A stretch of 64,000 nucleotides of DNA from Arenibacter catalasegens (GCF_002909235.1 NZ_PHQQ01000018.1:1-64000), one strand, 5' to 3'. Counted from the first letter of the stretch, positions 29,144 to 39,168 are shown. Numbers and translations: made by a program. The notes: generated by a model from the letters alone, not told the origin.

Positions 29144-29890
29144 CTATTCTGCAGCCCCTAATCGGAATACTTGAAAATTGTCTATGGTCATATGGTTGTT
29201 TACCGTTCTAAGGCCAAAGTATCCACTTGTGTACGGTGAGGGGTCATAAAATTCAATGATGCATTGGCCATCGCGGTAATATTGAATAATTCCGTTGTAC
29301 GCTATGATCTTGATCTTTGTTACCTTATTCGGCACTATCAGAAATTTTGGTTCCGAAAGGTCATGCTCTGGTAATAGGGGCCTATCCCCGGTTCCCGTAT
29401 AGCGTCTGAAACGGGTTTTGGTATTGTCGTGTCCGCCAACACCCATATAATAAAGCCGCAGACTGTCATAATTGCTGAATTTACCTCCGCGTTTTTTTGA
29501 ATTTGCAAAAAGATTATCAGGATTCTCAGGGTCTTTGGCCATCCAAAAACAATTAAGATCGGAAACACGGTCTTGAGATCCCCCTTGGGCTATTACATAG
29601 GCATCATATTGGATCATAATAGGGCCTTCCAATAGCTTATTGAACCAAATAGTACAACCAGTCACATCGGTAATTTCCAATTTTCCGTCAGTATTTAAAA
29701 CTGTACCCCCGGGCATCTGCTCCACTTTCCAATTATCGAGTCCGTTTTTGAAATTATCTTTGTGGAACAATGTTGCTTTCGCGATAAGGGTATCGTTAAT
29801 CACCACATCCTTTACTTTTTGGGAAAGGGCCTCCGAGAGCAACATAATTAAAAAAAATGATAGAATGGTTTGTTTCATAAACATAAGCAT
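29144..29890 (-). CDS. DUF6250-like secreted protein
   Basis: This 248-residue protein has a signal peptide (SFFLIMLLSEALSQ) and a beta-sandwich of the concanavalin-like type. The segment GGSQDRVSDLNCFWMAKDPE and the RLYYMGVGGHDNTKTRFRRY stretch match my memory of DUF6250 domains found in polysaccharide-degrading loci. Its start overlaps the stop of the GH141-like gene by one base, so the two are coupled. It may bind or cleave a glycan; no catalytic residue is proven. Confidence 0.7.
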   Translation of the reverse strand: MLMFMKQTILSFFLIMLLSEALSQKVKDVVINDTLIAKATLFHKDNFKNGLDNWKVEQMPGGTVLNTDGKLEITDVTGCTIWFNKLLEGPIMIQYDAYVIAQGGSQDRVSDLNCFWMAKDPENPDNLFANSKKRGGKFSNYDSLRLYYMGVGGHDNTKTRFRRYTGTGDRPLLPEHDLSEPKFLIVPNKVTKIKIIAYNGIIQYYRDGQCIIEFYDPSPYTSGYFGLRTVNNHMTIDNFQVFRLGAAE

Positions 29891-32685
29891 TATGGAAATT
29901 TGACCTTAAACGTTTTGGACTTATAGTCTCTCACAGCGGTTAGGCGCACGGTTTGGCCTTGGTACTTTGTAAGACTTTTTTGCAGATCCCCTATATTTTG
30001 AATCCGATCTTTATTCACTTGTTGAATTACCCAATCTTTATCCAATTTGGCCTCCAACCACATTGTAGCCTTTTCTTTGTTCAGCAATTTTATATAACAT
30101 CCGTGGTTGTATCCTCCCGTTGCATCTATGAGGTCCGGGTCATCGGCAATATTTACCAGTAAGGCACCTTGTATCTCCATTTCCAGCGCTTTAATAGCGG
30201 GACTTCCAGTACTTTTTAAATATTTGCCAGAAATTAAAGTGCTTAACCAGCTGGGGTAAGTAAGCTCTTCAACTTTTTGGAAATTGGCTTCGGTGCTAAA
30301 GCCAATAGGAATGCCGTTCTCATTAAAAGTGCTGACTTTTAGCAAAGTGGATTTTTGCAATTTAATGGCTTCTTTATATGCTTGGGAGTTTACAGTTGGT
30401 TCTGTGCCGTCTAAGGTAAAATGAATTTTAGCATCCTTTGCAGCACGATTATCCGCCAATAACTCAACAGTAGTTTCCTCGGTGAATTCACCCCCAAAAG
30501 GGATAATACGGGTCATTTGATGCCCAAACTCATCCATAGGGAAATTCTTAAATCCCAATTTTAAGGCAGGAGATTTTTCACTTACCTGATAATTTCCCTT
30601 GATTGGATCCACAAAGCTGGGATCCGCTACCACAGAATTCAAATCATACCCTTCCTTTTGCCAGGCTTCCCAATTTTTATTTTCTGTCATGAGGAAATCA
30701 TCCGGTTGGTTGATGTTCCAATACAGATTACTGTCATAGTGGTTGCTCCATTTGGTTTCTGTTGGTAAGGCTACAGGTCGGATAAAATTATCCGTAGGGT
30801 TCTCTTTGCCAGGTACGGCACCGGAAATAACGAAGATGTTTTGGTAGATTTCATCTTCAGATTCCTTTGGCCAAACATGCCATCCCAATGGTACAGAGCT
30901 TACGGTAATGTTATTGTAAACTTTGCGGGCCATACCATCGCGCAGCTTGATAGTGGATCCCAAGTTGAGGTTATTGTAGATTTCAAAATAGCTGGAACCA
31001 TCATCAAGATCAATGGTCCAGTTTCCGGCACTGATAGATTTGCGATAATTGGCGATACGATTATTCCTTAGAATTACGGGATCGATAGCATCAAGCTTGG
31101 TAAGTTCTTTTATGAAATGCTCGTCTGTACCCCTTGACCCTTTCCATTGTCTTTCCCTTCCCCAAGAGTTAAATGGGCCGTGTTCGCCCGTCTCCCTTAC
31201 TGTTTCCCAAATATCATTGTGCTCAATGATATGTCCGCCCCAAGTACCATCATTAATGCATATACCGGCTCGTGGGCAATTATAGATGGTATTATGTGAA
31301 GCTTTAATCTTATGGCTCATGGAGATATAAACGCCGGCAACTTGCTTTCCGACATCACCAAAATCGTGCATGATGGAGTTTTCTACACTACAGTTTTTAG
31401 GGTAATCAGGGGTTTTAGGGCCTGGTTCCATATCCATATGTTCACGCATTTTATTCCAGTCTTTCCCATGTATTTCACTGTCATCCCAAGTCTGGTAAAA
31501 ACGCACGGCCGAAGGAGAGCCAACAAAACAGACTGCGCTTTCGCCAGTATGTACAAATTTGCAGGCCTGTACCGTATTGTTACGGTTGTAATTACTCATA
31601 AATACTCCGTTACCTCCTATGTACTCAAAGCTGCAGTCTGCTACTAGGCAATTTTCGGCACCTTCCATAAAAACGGCCCCGCCCCTATGAATGGCCCAAT
31701 CGCCACGGGCCACGGGTTCATACCTCTCCATAAAGGTGAACGTAGAATGCGTGAAATGAAATCCCTTTAATTGAATTTGTTGTACTGGGGATTCCTTACT
31801 ACCTTTTAGTTGTATGAGATCTTTTAGAACAGGAACCTCAAAGGTGGCCTCTGTCAACATTAGACCTGGGCTAGGATAATAATATAAAAGATTGGCCTTG
31901 GTATCCAAAAACCATTCATTCGGCATATCCAGTTCCTCAAATATGTTCTCTATAAAAAACCAGGACGCCTTATTTTCCTTGCCGCCAATGCCATGGATTC
32001 GTTGCAATTGCCATCCTCCTTCCCCTAGATGGACTTTATTTTCTTCCCTGTCAACTTCTTTGATCCGGTATTGCATATTTCCCCAATTATGGCTTTGGTA
32101 GGCATGAACAATACCCGTTTCTGGATTGTTCCAGATATTGGTCGAAAAATGCTGTGGATCGTAGGAGAACCAACTGTCATAACGATGATCCGTTCCTCCG
32201 GTAACTTGTTGGTAACCCTTTCCGCCCCTTAGGGGGTTTTCATAATCGTAGTTTGGAAATCTTGCCCTTACTTGACGATCATTGTTAATGAACAGTTGAT
32301 CAAATGTTAGCCCCTCTGGTACTGTCGTAACCCATATTCCGTCCTTGTACTCGCGCCAATCCAAATTTTCCAATCGCTTGGAACCTTTAATGGTAACCTT
32401 GGCTCCGGGAAGGGCCGAGAAAATAACGGGATTTTTTGAAGTGCCCGAGTGTTCACTGCCTAGGACCATAGTTTGGTCCAAATAGTAGTTCCCTTCATTA
32501 AACCATACGTTGACCGTTTCTGTTCCAGCAAACTTCTTTACTTCTGTCAGTGCCCTTGAAAAGGTTGCAAACGGACTTTCTTGGGTACCTTCCCCAAGGT
32601 CGTTCCCAGATGGGGAAACAAATATTTCTTTGGCTAGAAGTTGACCGACCAGTAACAAAAAAAGGATTGCAAATTTAAATCTCAT
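29890..32685 (-). CDS. GH141-like beta-helix protein with PDZ domain
   Basis: This 931-residue secreted protein starts with a signal peptide and IFVSPSGNDLGEGTQESPFA, the usual opening of right-handed parallel beta-helix enzymes. The motif region GGHIIEHNDIWETV followed by TGEHGPFNSWGR resembles GH141 (known fucosidase and xylanase activities). A chitobiase C-terminal-like domain (HFTLDGTEPTVNS, about 735-800) and a PDZ-like domain (about 830-931) follow. It lies between a sulfatase gene and the DUF6250 gene in one operon. The fold is clear; the GH141 assignment is probable, and the bond cleaved is unknown. Confidence 0.7.
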   Translation of the reverse strand: MRFKFAILFLLLVGQLLAKEIFVSPSGNDLGEGTQESPFATFSRALTEVKKFAGTETVNVWFNEGNYYLDQTMVLGSEHSGTSKNPVIFSALPGAKVTIKGSKRLENLDWREYKDGIWVTTVPEGLTFDQLFINNDRQVRARFPNYDYENPLRGGKGYQQVTGGTDHRYDSWFSYDPQHFSTNIWNNPETGIVHAYQSHNWGNMQYRIKEVDREENKVHLGEGGWQLQRIHGIGGKENKASWFFIENIFEELDMPNEWFLDTKANLLYYYPSPGLMLTEATFEVPVLKDLIQLKGSKESPVQQIQLKGFHFTHSTFTFMERYEPVARGDWAIHRGGAVFMEGAENCLVADCSFEYIGGNGVFMSNYNRNNTVQACKFVHTGESAVCFVGSPSAVRFYQTWDDSEIHGKDWNKMREHMDMEPGPKTPDYPKNCSVENSIMHDFGDVGKQVAGVYISMSHKIKASHNTIYNCPRAGICINDGTWGGHIIEHNDIWETVRETGEHGPFNSWGRERQWKGSRGTDEHFIKELTKLDAIDPVILRNNRIANYRKSISAGNWTIDLDDGSSYFEIYNNLNLGSTIKLRDGMARKVYNNITVSSVPLGWHVWPKESEDEIYQNIFVISGAVPGKENPTDNFIRPVALPTETKWSNHYDSNLYWNINQPDDFLMTENKNWEAWQKEGYDLNSVVADPSFVDPIKGNYQVSEKSPALKLGFKNFPMDEFGHQMTRIIPFGGEFTEETTVELLADNRAAKDAKIHFTLDGTEPTVNSQAYKEAIKLQKSTLLKVSTFNENGIPIGFSTEANFQKVEELTYPSWLSTLISGKYLKSTGSPAIKALEMEIQGALLVNIADDPDLIDATGGYNHGCYIKLLNKEKATMWLEAKLDKDWVIQQVNKDRIQNIGDLQKSLTKYQGQTVRLTAVRDYKSKTFKVKFP

Positions 32686-32700
32686 AATAAGCTTATTGTT

Positions 32701-34173
32701 CTAATTGGATTCTTGATCCCACAGTCTATACGGATCGTCATGGGCCACCATTTGTTCTAGCAGTAGTGCCTCCATTTCCCCTAATTTATCACTGTATTTG
32801 GGATTATGCGCCAGATTGGTTTGCATTTCGACAGGTTTATTATGCTCTGGTAAATATTCATTGGGGTTTTCAGCCAGATTAAAAAGTTGGGTTTTCCTAA
32901 CTGCCCCGTCCATAACATCGTACTTTATTAATTTCCAGTCTCCTTTTTTCACCGTACGCATACCCGGTTTGGTACCTCCTGCGTAAACCCCGTACATAAC
33001 CTCCCTAACCACCTCTTTTTCGCCCTTTAGGACTGGAACAAAGCTTTTTCCTTCCACCGTAGCAGGGGTCTGTATTCCGGCCAGTTCACAAAGTGTTGGT
33101 AATACATCCAAAAGATAAATATTTCCTTTAACGCGTTTGCCAGCTTCCAGTCCGGGGCCTTTAACAATAAAGGGTACTCGCCATGTGTGCTCGTATAAAT
33201 TTTGCTTTCCCATTAAACCATGGCGACCAATAGACATGCCATGGTCTGAAGTGTAAATAATGTAGGTATTGTCCAGCTCACCTGAAGCCTCAAGTTTAGC
33301 GAGCACTTTATTCAATTGAATATCTATATTTTCGGAACAGGCATATTCACGACCCAATTCATTGCGGACGGTCTGTTCATCCCTATTTTTCCATACACCA
33401 CTTACACGTTCCTCATCCCTGAGTTCCGGGTGGCCATGAAAGAAAGGATGTGCGTTTAGGTAGTTTTCCTGTAATTGGGGCTGTTTTGGGTTGGCAGGAG
33501 GAAGACTATTTTGATCGGTATGGTTTGTTGCTCCGTATTTTTCCAGAAGTTCGGGGGTACCGTCGCGCGTATCATGCGGATGCGAAAAACCAAAGTATAT
33601 GAAAAAGGGATCCTTCTCCTGGGTTTCCTCCCTATCGCTTAGATAGTTTAATACTTGCTCTGCATGCCAGGCACTTCCTGATTCTTCCGTGCCTCCACGT
33701 TTGGTGGCATCATGCACTACAGTAAACTGCTTATTGGCCGCGGCATAGGAGTTCCCTTTTTTACAGGTACGCATGGTGTTGTACCCGGCCCTATTAAAAA
33801 CTGCAGCTATAGATTGCTGTTCTAAACTATCGGGAGCCACACTTTCTTTATATCCCGCACTTTTAGGCAAATGCCATAAGGTTCTACCGGTCATGATCAT
33901 ATGCCTTGAAGGCGTACATACCGCACCTAATGCTGCACCCATGTGACGGGCACTTTCAAAAACAACACCTTGTTTGGCCAATTCGTTTATAGTTGGGGTT
34001 TCCAGAATGGAATTGGGGTCATACGTCTGTAGGTCAAAGGGCGATTGGTCATCCACCAAGACGAATAGGAAGTTGGGTTTTTTTTGGGTCTTGTCTTTTT
34101 TTTGGGCACAGCCCACAAAAAGAATCGAGACCATGGCTACCACACAGGCGGTATATAATAGTTTTCTATTCAT
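32701..34173 (-). CDS. Sulfatase lipoprotein (S1 family), FGly type
   Basis: This 490-residue sulfatase has a lipobox (ILFVGC22), metal-binding LVDDQS (39-44) and the formylglycine motif C86-T-P-S-R followed by HMIMTGRT. YTSDHGMSIGRHGLMGKQ is typical of choline-sulfatase or iduronate-sulfatase-like subfamilies. It differs clearly in sequence from the three plus-strand sulfatases, so it probably attacks another position or sugar. It is the second gene of the GH88 operon, 26 bases downstream. Confidence 0.92.
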   Translation of the reverse strand: MNRKLLYTACVVAMVSILFVGCAQKKDKTQKKPNFLFVLVDDQSPFDLQTYDPNSILETPTINELAKQGVVFESARHMGAALGAVCTPSRHMIMTGRTLWHLPKSAGYKESVAPDSLEQQSIAAVFNRAGYNTMRTCKKGNSYAAANKQFTVVHDATKRGGTEESGSAWHAEQVLNYLSDREETQEKDPFFIYFGFSHPHDTRDGTPELLEKYGATNHTDQNSLPPANPKQPQLQENYLNAHPFFHGHPELRDEERVSGVWKNRDEQTVRNELGREYACSENIDIQLNKVLAKLEASGELDNTYIIYTSDHGMSIGRHGLMGKQNLYEHTWRVPFIVKGPGLEAGKRVKGNIYLLDVLPTLCELAGIQTPATVEGKSFVPVLKGEKEVVREVMYGVYAGGTKPGMRTVKKGDWKLIKYDVMDGAVRKTQLFNLAENPNEYLPEHNKPVEMQTNLAHNPKYSDKLGEMEALLLEQMVAHDDPYRLWDQESN

Positions 34174-34199
34174 AATTATTGGATTGGATTATAATTTTC

Positions 34200-35450
34200 T
34201 TATTTGGTTTTGGTTACTATGGATGCGGTTAAAGGAATGCCGGATTTGAGTTTTTTCAACCTTAGAAGTGCCTCCACATAATAATAATCTGCGTAATTAA
34301 TGGAATAGTCAATTTCGCTGCCATTGGGTTTATGGCCTGTGGAATGCAGTAAAAATGCTGAATTTTTATCTTTGCTTTGGTAGTTGTTGGATAGCTCTAC
34401 AAGCATTTTTTCGGCTTTGTCCAAATAATTTTTGGCAAGAATTGAATCTTTGGTGAAGGTAGAAAGTTCCAAAAGCGCTGATGAAACCAAGGCCGCTGCC
34501 GAGGCATCCCTTGGTTCATTGGGGATGTTGGGCGCATTAAAATCCCAATAGGGAATTAGATCATTAGGTAGGCGTTCCAGATATACTTTGGCAGTCTTTT
34601 GTGCAAGATCTAGATACTTGGCATCACCCGTTTCCCTAAATACCATGGTATAACCATAAATGGCCCATCCCTGTCCACGGGCCCACATACTATCATCGGC
34701 ATATCCTTGATGGGTAACCCCTTTAATTTTATCCCCAGTTTCCCTGTCGTAGACCACTACATGGTATGAAGTGTAATCTGGTCTAAAATGATTTTTCATT
34801 GTTACATCGGCATGGCTTACCGCGATGTCATATAGGGATTTGTCACCTCCATTTTTTGAAGCCCAGAACAAAAGTTCCAAGTTGATCATGTTATCCATAA
34901 TGGTATTGTGCTGGGGCCATTCCATATTGGGTACTTCGCGGGGCCAAGAAAGGATGGTACCTACTTTTGGATTGAACAAAGTAGCCAAAGTGTCCGCGGT
35001 TTTAAGTATAATTTCCTTGTATTCAGGGTTTCCAGTTAGCCTATATCCATTTCCAAAACTGTTGAAGACCTGGAAGCCTAGATCATGGTCCAGGGCAGGA
35101 GTAACCGAAAGAGGGGTGAGATACCTACTGAAGGCATCGGCTTGTTCTTTCCATTTTAGGTCATTGGTGTTTTCATATAGATACCACAGGGTTCCAGGCC
35201 AAAATCCGCTTGTCCAATCCGTGTAGTTTATAAAACGCCATTCCTGACTATCTGGGGCAATATTTCTCGGAATACTTTTGTTATCGTTGGGAATAAGAGT
35301 TAGGGTCTGGGAGGCTTGGTGCTCACAATATGCTAGTTGTCTTTCTATATCAAAGGTTGAGGTATTGCTTTTTTGAGTTTTTTTATTGCCGCAACTAATC
35401 GCCAAGCATAGCAAAACAAAGGAAGCTAAAATTTGTAATTTATTTGTCAT
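34200..35450 (-). CDS. Unsaturated glucuronyl hydrolase, GH88
   Basis: This 416-residue lipoprotein (lipobox LAISC20) has the (alpha/alpha)6 barrel of GH88. Asp123 in DHDLGF and Asp186 in TIMDNMIN correspond to the two catalytic aspartates. The enzyme hydrates and splits 4,5-unsaturated uronic acids at the non-reducing end of lyase products. Its presence implies a uronate-containing substrate and a polysaccharide lyase, which is not in this window. It is the first gene of the minus-strand operon. Confidence 0.92.
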   Translation of the reverse strand: MTNKLQILASFVLLCLAISCGNKKTQKSNTSTFDIERQLAYCEHQASQTLTLIPNDNKSIPRNIAPDSQEWRFINYTDWTSGFWPGTLWYLYENTNDLKWKEQADAFSRYLTPLSVTPALDHDLGFQVFNSFGNGYRLTGNPEYKEIILKTADTLATLFNPKVGTILSWPREVPNMEWPQHNTIMDNMINLELLFWASKNGGDKSLYDIAVSHADVTMKNHFRPDYTSYHVVVYDRETGDKIKGVTHQGYADDSMWARGQGWAIYGYTMVFRETGDAKYLDLAQKTAKVYLERLPNDLIPYWDFNAPNIPNEPRDASAAALVSSALLELSTFTKDSILAKNYLDKAEKMLVELSNNYQSKDKNSAFLLHSTGHKPNGSEIDYSINYADYYYVEALLRLKKLKSGIPLTASIVTKTK

Positions 35451-35600
35451 TATTTAATGGTTGGTCATTTGTGAGGTTCAGGTTATAATAGGCCATAATA
35501 ATTGCACATATGCGTATGATCATTGCTTCCAATTTGTGTTTTAAAAAACTATTGATTAAGCCTATAAATTCATGAAATTTTTATTGTAATAACTTGGAAG

Positions 35601-35776
35601 TTGCAATAAGCTCTTATGTGCACAATATAAGCACAAAAAAATAAAATTAATTAACTCTCTTGATATCAGTGTATACGAGGATTGATTAAGCTAATGGGTT
35701 AAAAAGCTTTACTAAATTTTTGTGGTTAAAATATTAACGAGCCGTGGGGTATGGTAAACAAAAGAGCTTATTGCAA
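35601..35776. repeat. Long-range 15-bp inverted repeat in divergent promoter
   Basis: TTGCAATAAGCTCTT at 35601-35615 recurs as its exact reverse complement at 35762-35776, 146 bases away. Both arms lie in the 634-base gap between the divergent GH88 and SMP-30 genes. Perfect 15-bp arms are unlikely by chance. They could be paired operator sites that loop DNA between the two promoters. The rest of the gap (35451-36084) is AT-rich and holds no recognisable gene. Confidence 0.5.
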
Positions 35777-36084
35777 GTAAACAATTTTTCATAAAAATTA
35801 TTGTTACCCATATCTGAATTCTATTATTACTTGGTGCCAATTTAGGAATAAACATGTACTCCATTTTAGTGAGTTTTAAGTCATTTTTTCCATGAAAATA
35901 TTCTGTTGTAGCTATCTAATTTTAATATGTATATTTAAAAGTGAAATTTCTCTTGATTATCGTTGGCCTTGCTTTCTGATAATTTGGAGAGAAATCCATG
36001 TGTCCATGGCAGCAGGTTTCCTCGATGAAATAAGATTCCAAATGGGTGGTTAAAATTAATTGTTAACAGTTTTCAATATCTCTA

Positions 36085-37056
36085 ATGAACATGATTTACA
36101 ACTTAAGTTCTTCTATTAAATACAAATTAATGGTCCTATGTTTAGTACTCTTAATTGCAGGATGTAAGGAAAAACAAGACAAGAACACGCATATTAATTC
36201 AGAGGAAATTGCCCACGAACAAAAACAGGGATTGTACCAAAGTAACGAATTTACCAAACTGTCTCTCTTTCCGTCCGGAATTGAGGGCCCTGCCGTGGAT
36301 GCCAAGGGAATCTTATATGCGGTTAATTTTGATAGTACAGGAACCATAGGCAAGGTGGATTCCAATGGAGAAGCTTCCCTATTTGTTAATTTGCCAGAGG
36401 GTAGTATTGGCAATGGAATTCGTTTCAATAGCAAGGGCGAAATGTTCATAGCAGATTATACCAAGCATAACATATTAAAGGTGGACATGGGTACCAAAGA
36501 GATCAGTGTATTTGCCCATAATGATAGTATGAACCAACCCAATGATATCGCAATAATGGACAACGATATACTTTTCGCCAGTGATCCAGATTGGAAAAAT
36601 TCAAAAGGACAAATTTGGCGGATAGATTCGGATGGAGCTTTTAGTCTGTTGGAAGGAGATATGGGAACTACTAATGGGATAGAGGTAAGTCCGGACAATA
36701 AAATACTTTATGTTAACGAATCGGTGCAGCGCAATGTATGGGCATACGACCTTTCACCTAAGGGGGAAATAAGTAATAAACGTCTGCTTATTAAATTTGA
36801 AGATTTTGGCATGGACGGCATGCGTACAGACATCAAAGGAAATTTATATATCACCCGCCACGGTAAGGGCACAGTAGTTAAAGTTTCACCTCAAGGCAAA
36901 ATATTAAAGGAAATAGAATTAAAGGGAAAAACTCCCTCGAACATCGCTTTTGGTGGAAATTATGGCACAACGGCCTTTATAACGCTTCAGGACAATGGTA
37001 ATTTTGAAACCTTTGAAACGGAAGACCCTGGAAGGGAATTTTCAATGAAAAAGTAG
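36085..37056 (+). CDS. SMP-30/gluconolactonase-like lipoprotein
   Basis: This 323-residue beta-propeller protein has a lipobox (LIAGC27). Metal- and substrate-binding residues of the SMP-30 family are in place: Glu67 (IEGPAVD), Asn197 (TNGIEVSPD) and Asp244 (GMDGMRTD). The family opens sugar lactones to aldonic acids. Being a lipoprotein, it acts outside the cytoplasm. It is the first gene of a plus-strand set that includes exported RidA, SelA-like and RraA-like proteins, which suggests handling of an oxidised sugar in the periplasm. Confidence 0.8.
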   Translation: MNMIYNLSSSIKYKLMVLCLVLLIAGCKEKQDKNTHINSEEIAHEQKQGLYQSNEFTKLSLFPSGIEGPAVDAKGILYAVNFDSTGTIGKVDSNGEASLFVNLPEGSIGNGIRFNSKGEMFIADYTKHNILKVDMGTKEISVFAHNDSMNQPNDIAIMDNDILFASDPDWKNSKGQIWRIDSDGAFSLLEGDMGTTNGIEVSPDNKILYVNESVQRNVWAYDLSPKGEISNKRLLIKFEDFGMDGMRTDIKGNLYITRHGKGTVVKVSPQGKILKEIELKGKTPSNIAFGGNYGTTAFITLQDNGNFETFETEDPGREFSMKK

Positions 37057-37301
37057 CTTTAAATATTTAGAACTAAGCTTACTGTAGTTGTTCAGCTATA
37101 TTGGAAGGGATTACTTAGTGCTTTAAAATTTTGGCTTCCTAGGACTCCTAAAACAATAATATGGGCGAATATTTCAAGATGGCGAAAATTTCATATATTC
37201 ATGATGTGGACAATATATAATTCAATAACAAGCTTTTGGAGCTTTTAGAGGATCATTAATCAATTTATTACATAAAACAAATAATCATAATTTAAATAGG
37301 C

Positions 37302-37778
37302 ATGGAAAACAAAACAACAAGAAGGGCATCTTTTAAGAAACTAGGAATGGGATTGGCAGCTATGTTTGGCCTAGGTGCCGCCGCCAAGGCTATGGACGAT
37401 GGATCAAAACCAAAAAAAGAAGTCGTTGGAGACATCGTTATGGATCAGGATATTCCATTATTTTCAGGAGGCGTAAAACACGGGAATACCCTTTATATTG
37501 CTGGGAAGGGCGCACATGTGGAACCCTATGAGATCAAGGCACATACCGAAATTGTATTGCAAGAGCTGGAAAAGGAGTTAAAAAAACATGGTTCTTCCAT
37601 GGAAAAAGTGCTAAAAGTGAATGTGTATTTGGCAGATTTGGCGGACTACAAAGGGATGAACGAAGTATTTAGGGGGCGTTTTGGACCAAACCCACCAGTA
37701 AGGACTACTGTGGCAACCTATGGCGGTGTTCCTGGGAATTCATTAGTGGAAATGGACTGTATAGCCGCCTTGGATTAA
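37302..37778 (+). CDS. RidA-family imine deaminase with Tat signal
   Basis: The 158-residue protein has a RidA/YjgF fold from about residue 40. Arg134 in PPVRTTV matches the Arg that RidA needs to hydrolyse 2-imino and enamino acids released by PLP enzymes. The N-terminus, TTRRASFKKLGMGLAAMFGL, looks like a twin-arginine signal, which is unusual for this normally cytoplasmic family. The next gene, four bases downstream, encodes a PLP enzyme that also has a Tat-type signal. Together they make a coherent pair. Confidence 0.85.
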   Translation: MENKTTRRASFKKLGMGLAAMFGLGAAAKAMDDGSKPKKEVVGDIVMDQDIPLFSGGVKHGNTLYIAGKGAHVEPYEIKAHTEIVLQELEKELKKHGSSMEKVLKVNVYLADLADYKGMNEVFRGRFGPNPPVRTTVATYGGVPGNSLVEMDCIAALD

Positions 37779-37782
37779 TAAT

Positions 37783-39015
37783 ATGATTTCAAGAAGGAAA
37801 TTATTAAAGAATTTATCGGCGCTGCCGGTAGTTGGCGGATTAATGGGAACTGGATTATTGTCTGCAAATGCACCGGGTAGACCGCTAACAAATCCACTGG
37901 AACTAGATCTTTTTAAGGAACTTGGAGTTACCCCTGTCATTAATGCTAATGTAACTATGACTTTTTTGTCGGGCTCTTTAATGAGACCGGAAGTCATGGA
38001 TGCCATTAATTCTACAGCGCATGATTTTGCGAATATGCACGAATTGCAGGATAAGATAGGGGACAAGATTGCGGAAATGTTGCAATGTGAAGCTGCTATG
38101 GTTACTTCCGGTGCCGCCTGCGCAATGGTTCTAGGAACCGCTGCAACAATTACGGGAACAGATGAAAACAAGAGAAAGCTATTGCCAAATCTTCCAGGTC
38201 CCCGTCCAGAGGTTATTATGCAGAAAAGCCATAGGTATGTATTTGACCAAGCGATTACCACAACTGGTGCCGTTATTGTTGAAGTTGATGGCCCAAGAGA
38301 AATGCAACAGGCTATTAATAGCAATACCGTAATGGCCCTATTCTTTAATGCAGCCGGTAAATCCAGTATTTCACATGAAGAGTTTGTAGCTATAGCTAAA
38401 CGTAATAAAATTCCATCTTTTATTGATGCAGCGGCAGACGTTCCCCCGGTAGAGAATCTCTTTAAATTTCAAAAGATGGGGTTCGATTTAATTACTTTTT
38501 CTGGCGGTAAGATGATCAGAGGACCACAAAGCACAGGATTGTTATTTGGAAGAAAAGATCTGATCGAGGCAGCCAAATTGAATCATAGTCCACATGAAGC
38601 TCCCATTGGTAGGCCAATGAAAGTAAATAAAGAGGAAATGTTCGGTATGTATGTAGCCTTAAAATCATACTTGGAAAGAGACCATGAGGCAGAATGGCAA
38701 GATTGGTTAAATCGTATAGAACGTATAAAATTGCAGTTGGAAACCATATCTAGCGTAAAAGGAGAAACCTATATTAGTTCTGGGCCTGCAAATGCTTTCC
38801 CAAGTATGTTGGTCAGTTGGGACCCAAGTAAAGTCAAGATAAGTCCAAGTGATGTTTACAACGAACTCAAAAATGGAACCCCCAGTATTGTTACAAATGT
38901 TAGAAAAGACGGGAAGAAAGAAAAGTTGACTGTTGGGGTGGTATTATTGAAACCCGAACAGGTTGATATTGTTGCAATTCGATTAAAGGAAATTTTAGAA
39001 AAAGCCTATATGTAA
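37783..39015 (+). CDS. Exported SelA-like PLP-dependent lyase/aminotransferase
   Basis: This 410-residue fold-type I PLP enzyme belongs to the SelA/D-glucosaminate-6-phosphate ammonia-lyase group. Lys243 in TFSGGKMIRGP should bind PLP and Asp215 in FIDAAAD should contact its ring. The N-terminus SRRKLLKNLSALPVVGG is a good twin-arginine signal, suiting export of a folded, cofactor-loaded enzyme. Likely chemistry is ammonia elimination from a 2-amino acid or amino sugar acid, whose enamine product RidA would hydrolyse. True SelA activity on seryl-tRNA is excluded by export. Confidence 0.8.
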   Translation: MISRRKLLKNLSALPVVGGLMGTGLLSANAPGRPLTNPLELDLFKELGVTPVINANVTMTFLSGSLMRPEVMDAINSTAHDFANMHELQDKIGDKIAEMLQCEAAMVTSGAACAMVLGTAATITGTDENKRKLLPNLPGPRPEVIMQKSHRYVFDQAITTTGAVIVEVDGPREMQQAINSNTVMALFFNAAGKSSISHEEFVAIAKRNKIPSFIDAAADVPPVENLFKFQKMGFDLITFSGGKMIRGPQSTGLLFGRKDLIEAAKLNHSPHEAPIGRPMKVNKEEMFGMYVALKSYLERDHEAEWQDWLNRIERIKLQLETISSVKGETYISSGPANAFPSMLVSWDPSKVKISPSDVYNELKNGTPSIVTNVRKDGKKEKLTVGVVLLKPEQVDIVAIRLKEILEKAYM

Positions 39016-39168
39016 GTGTTATTACTTAATTTATTTTACATATAATGGGTTACTTAATAGCGCAAAACGATACTGCTGAACACATATATTATTTGTTAAA
39101 TCCTAAAGAATAGATAGTATATGTATGTTTTATAAAAACGATCAATATTTTTTAAACCTTTTTACCTA

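Noticed and set aside
37743-38324. Antisense frame of 193 codons opposite the SelA-like gene
   Set aside because: It is a low-complexity Ser/Ile-rich translation opposite a clear PLP-enzyme gene.
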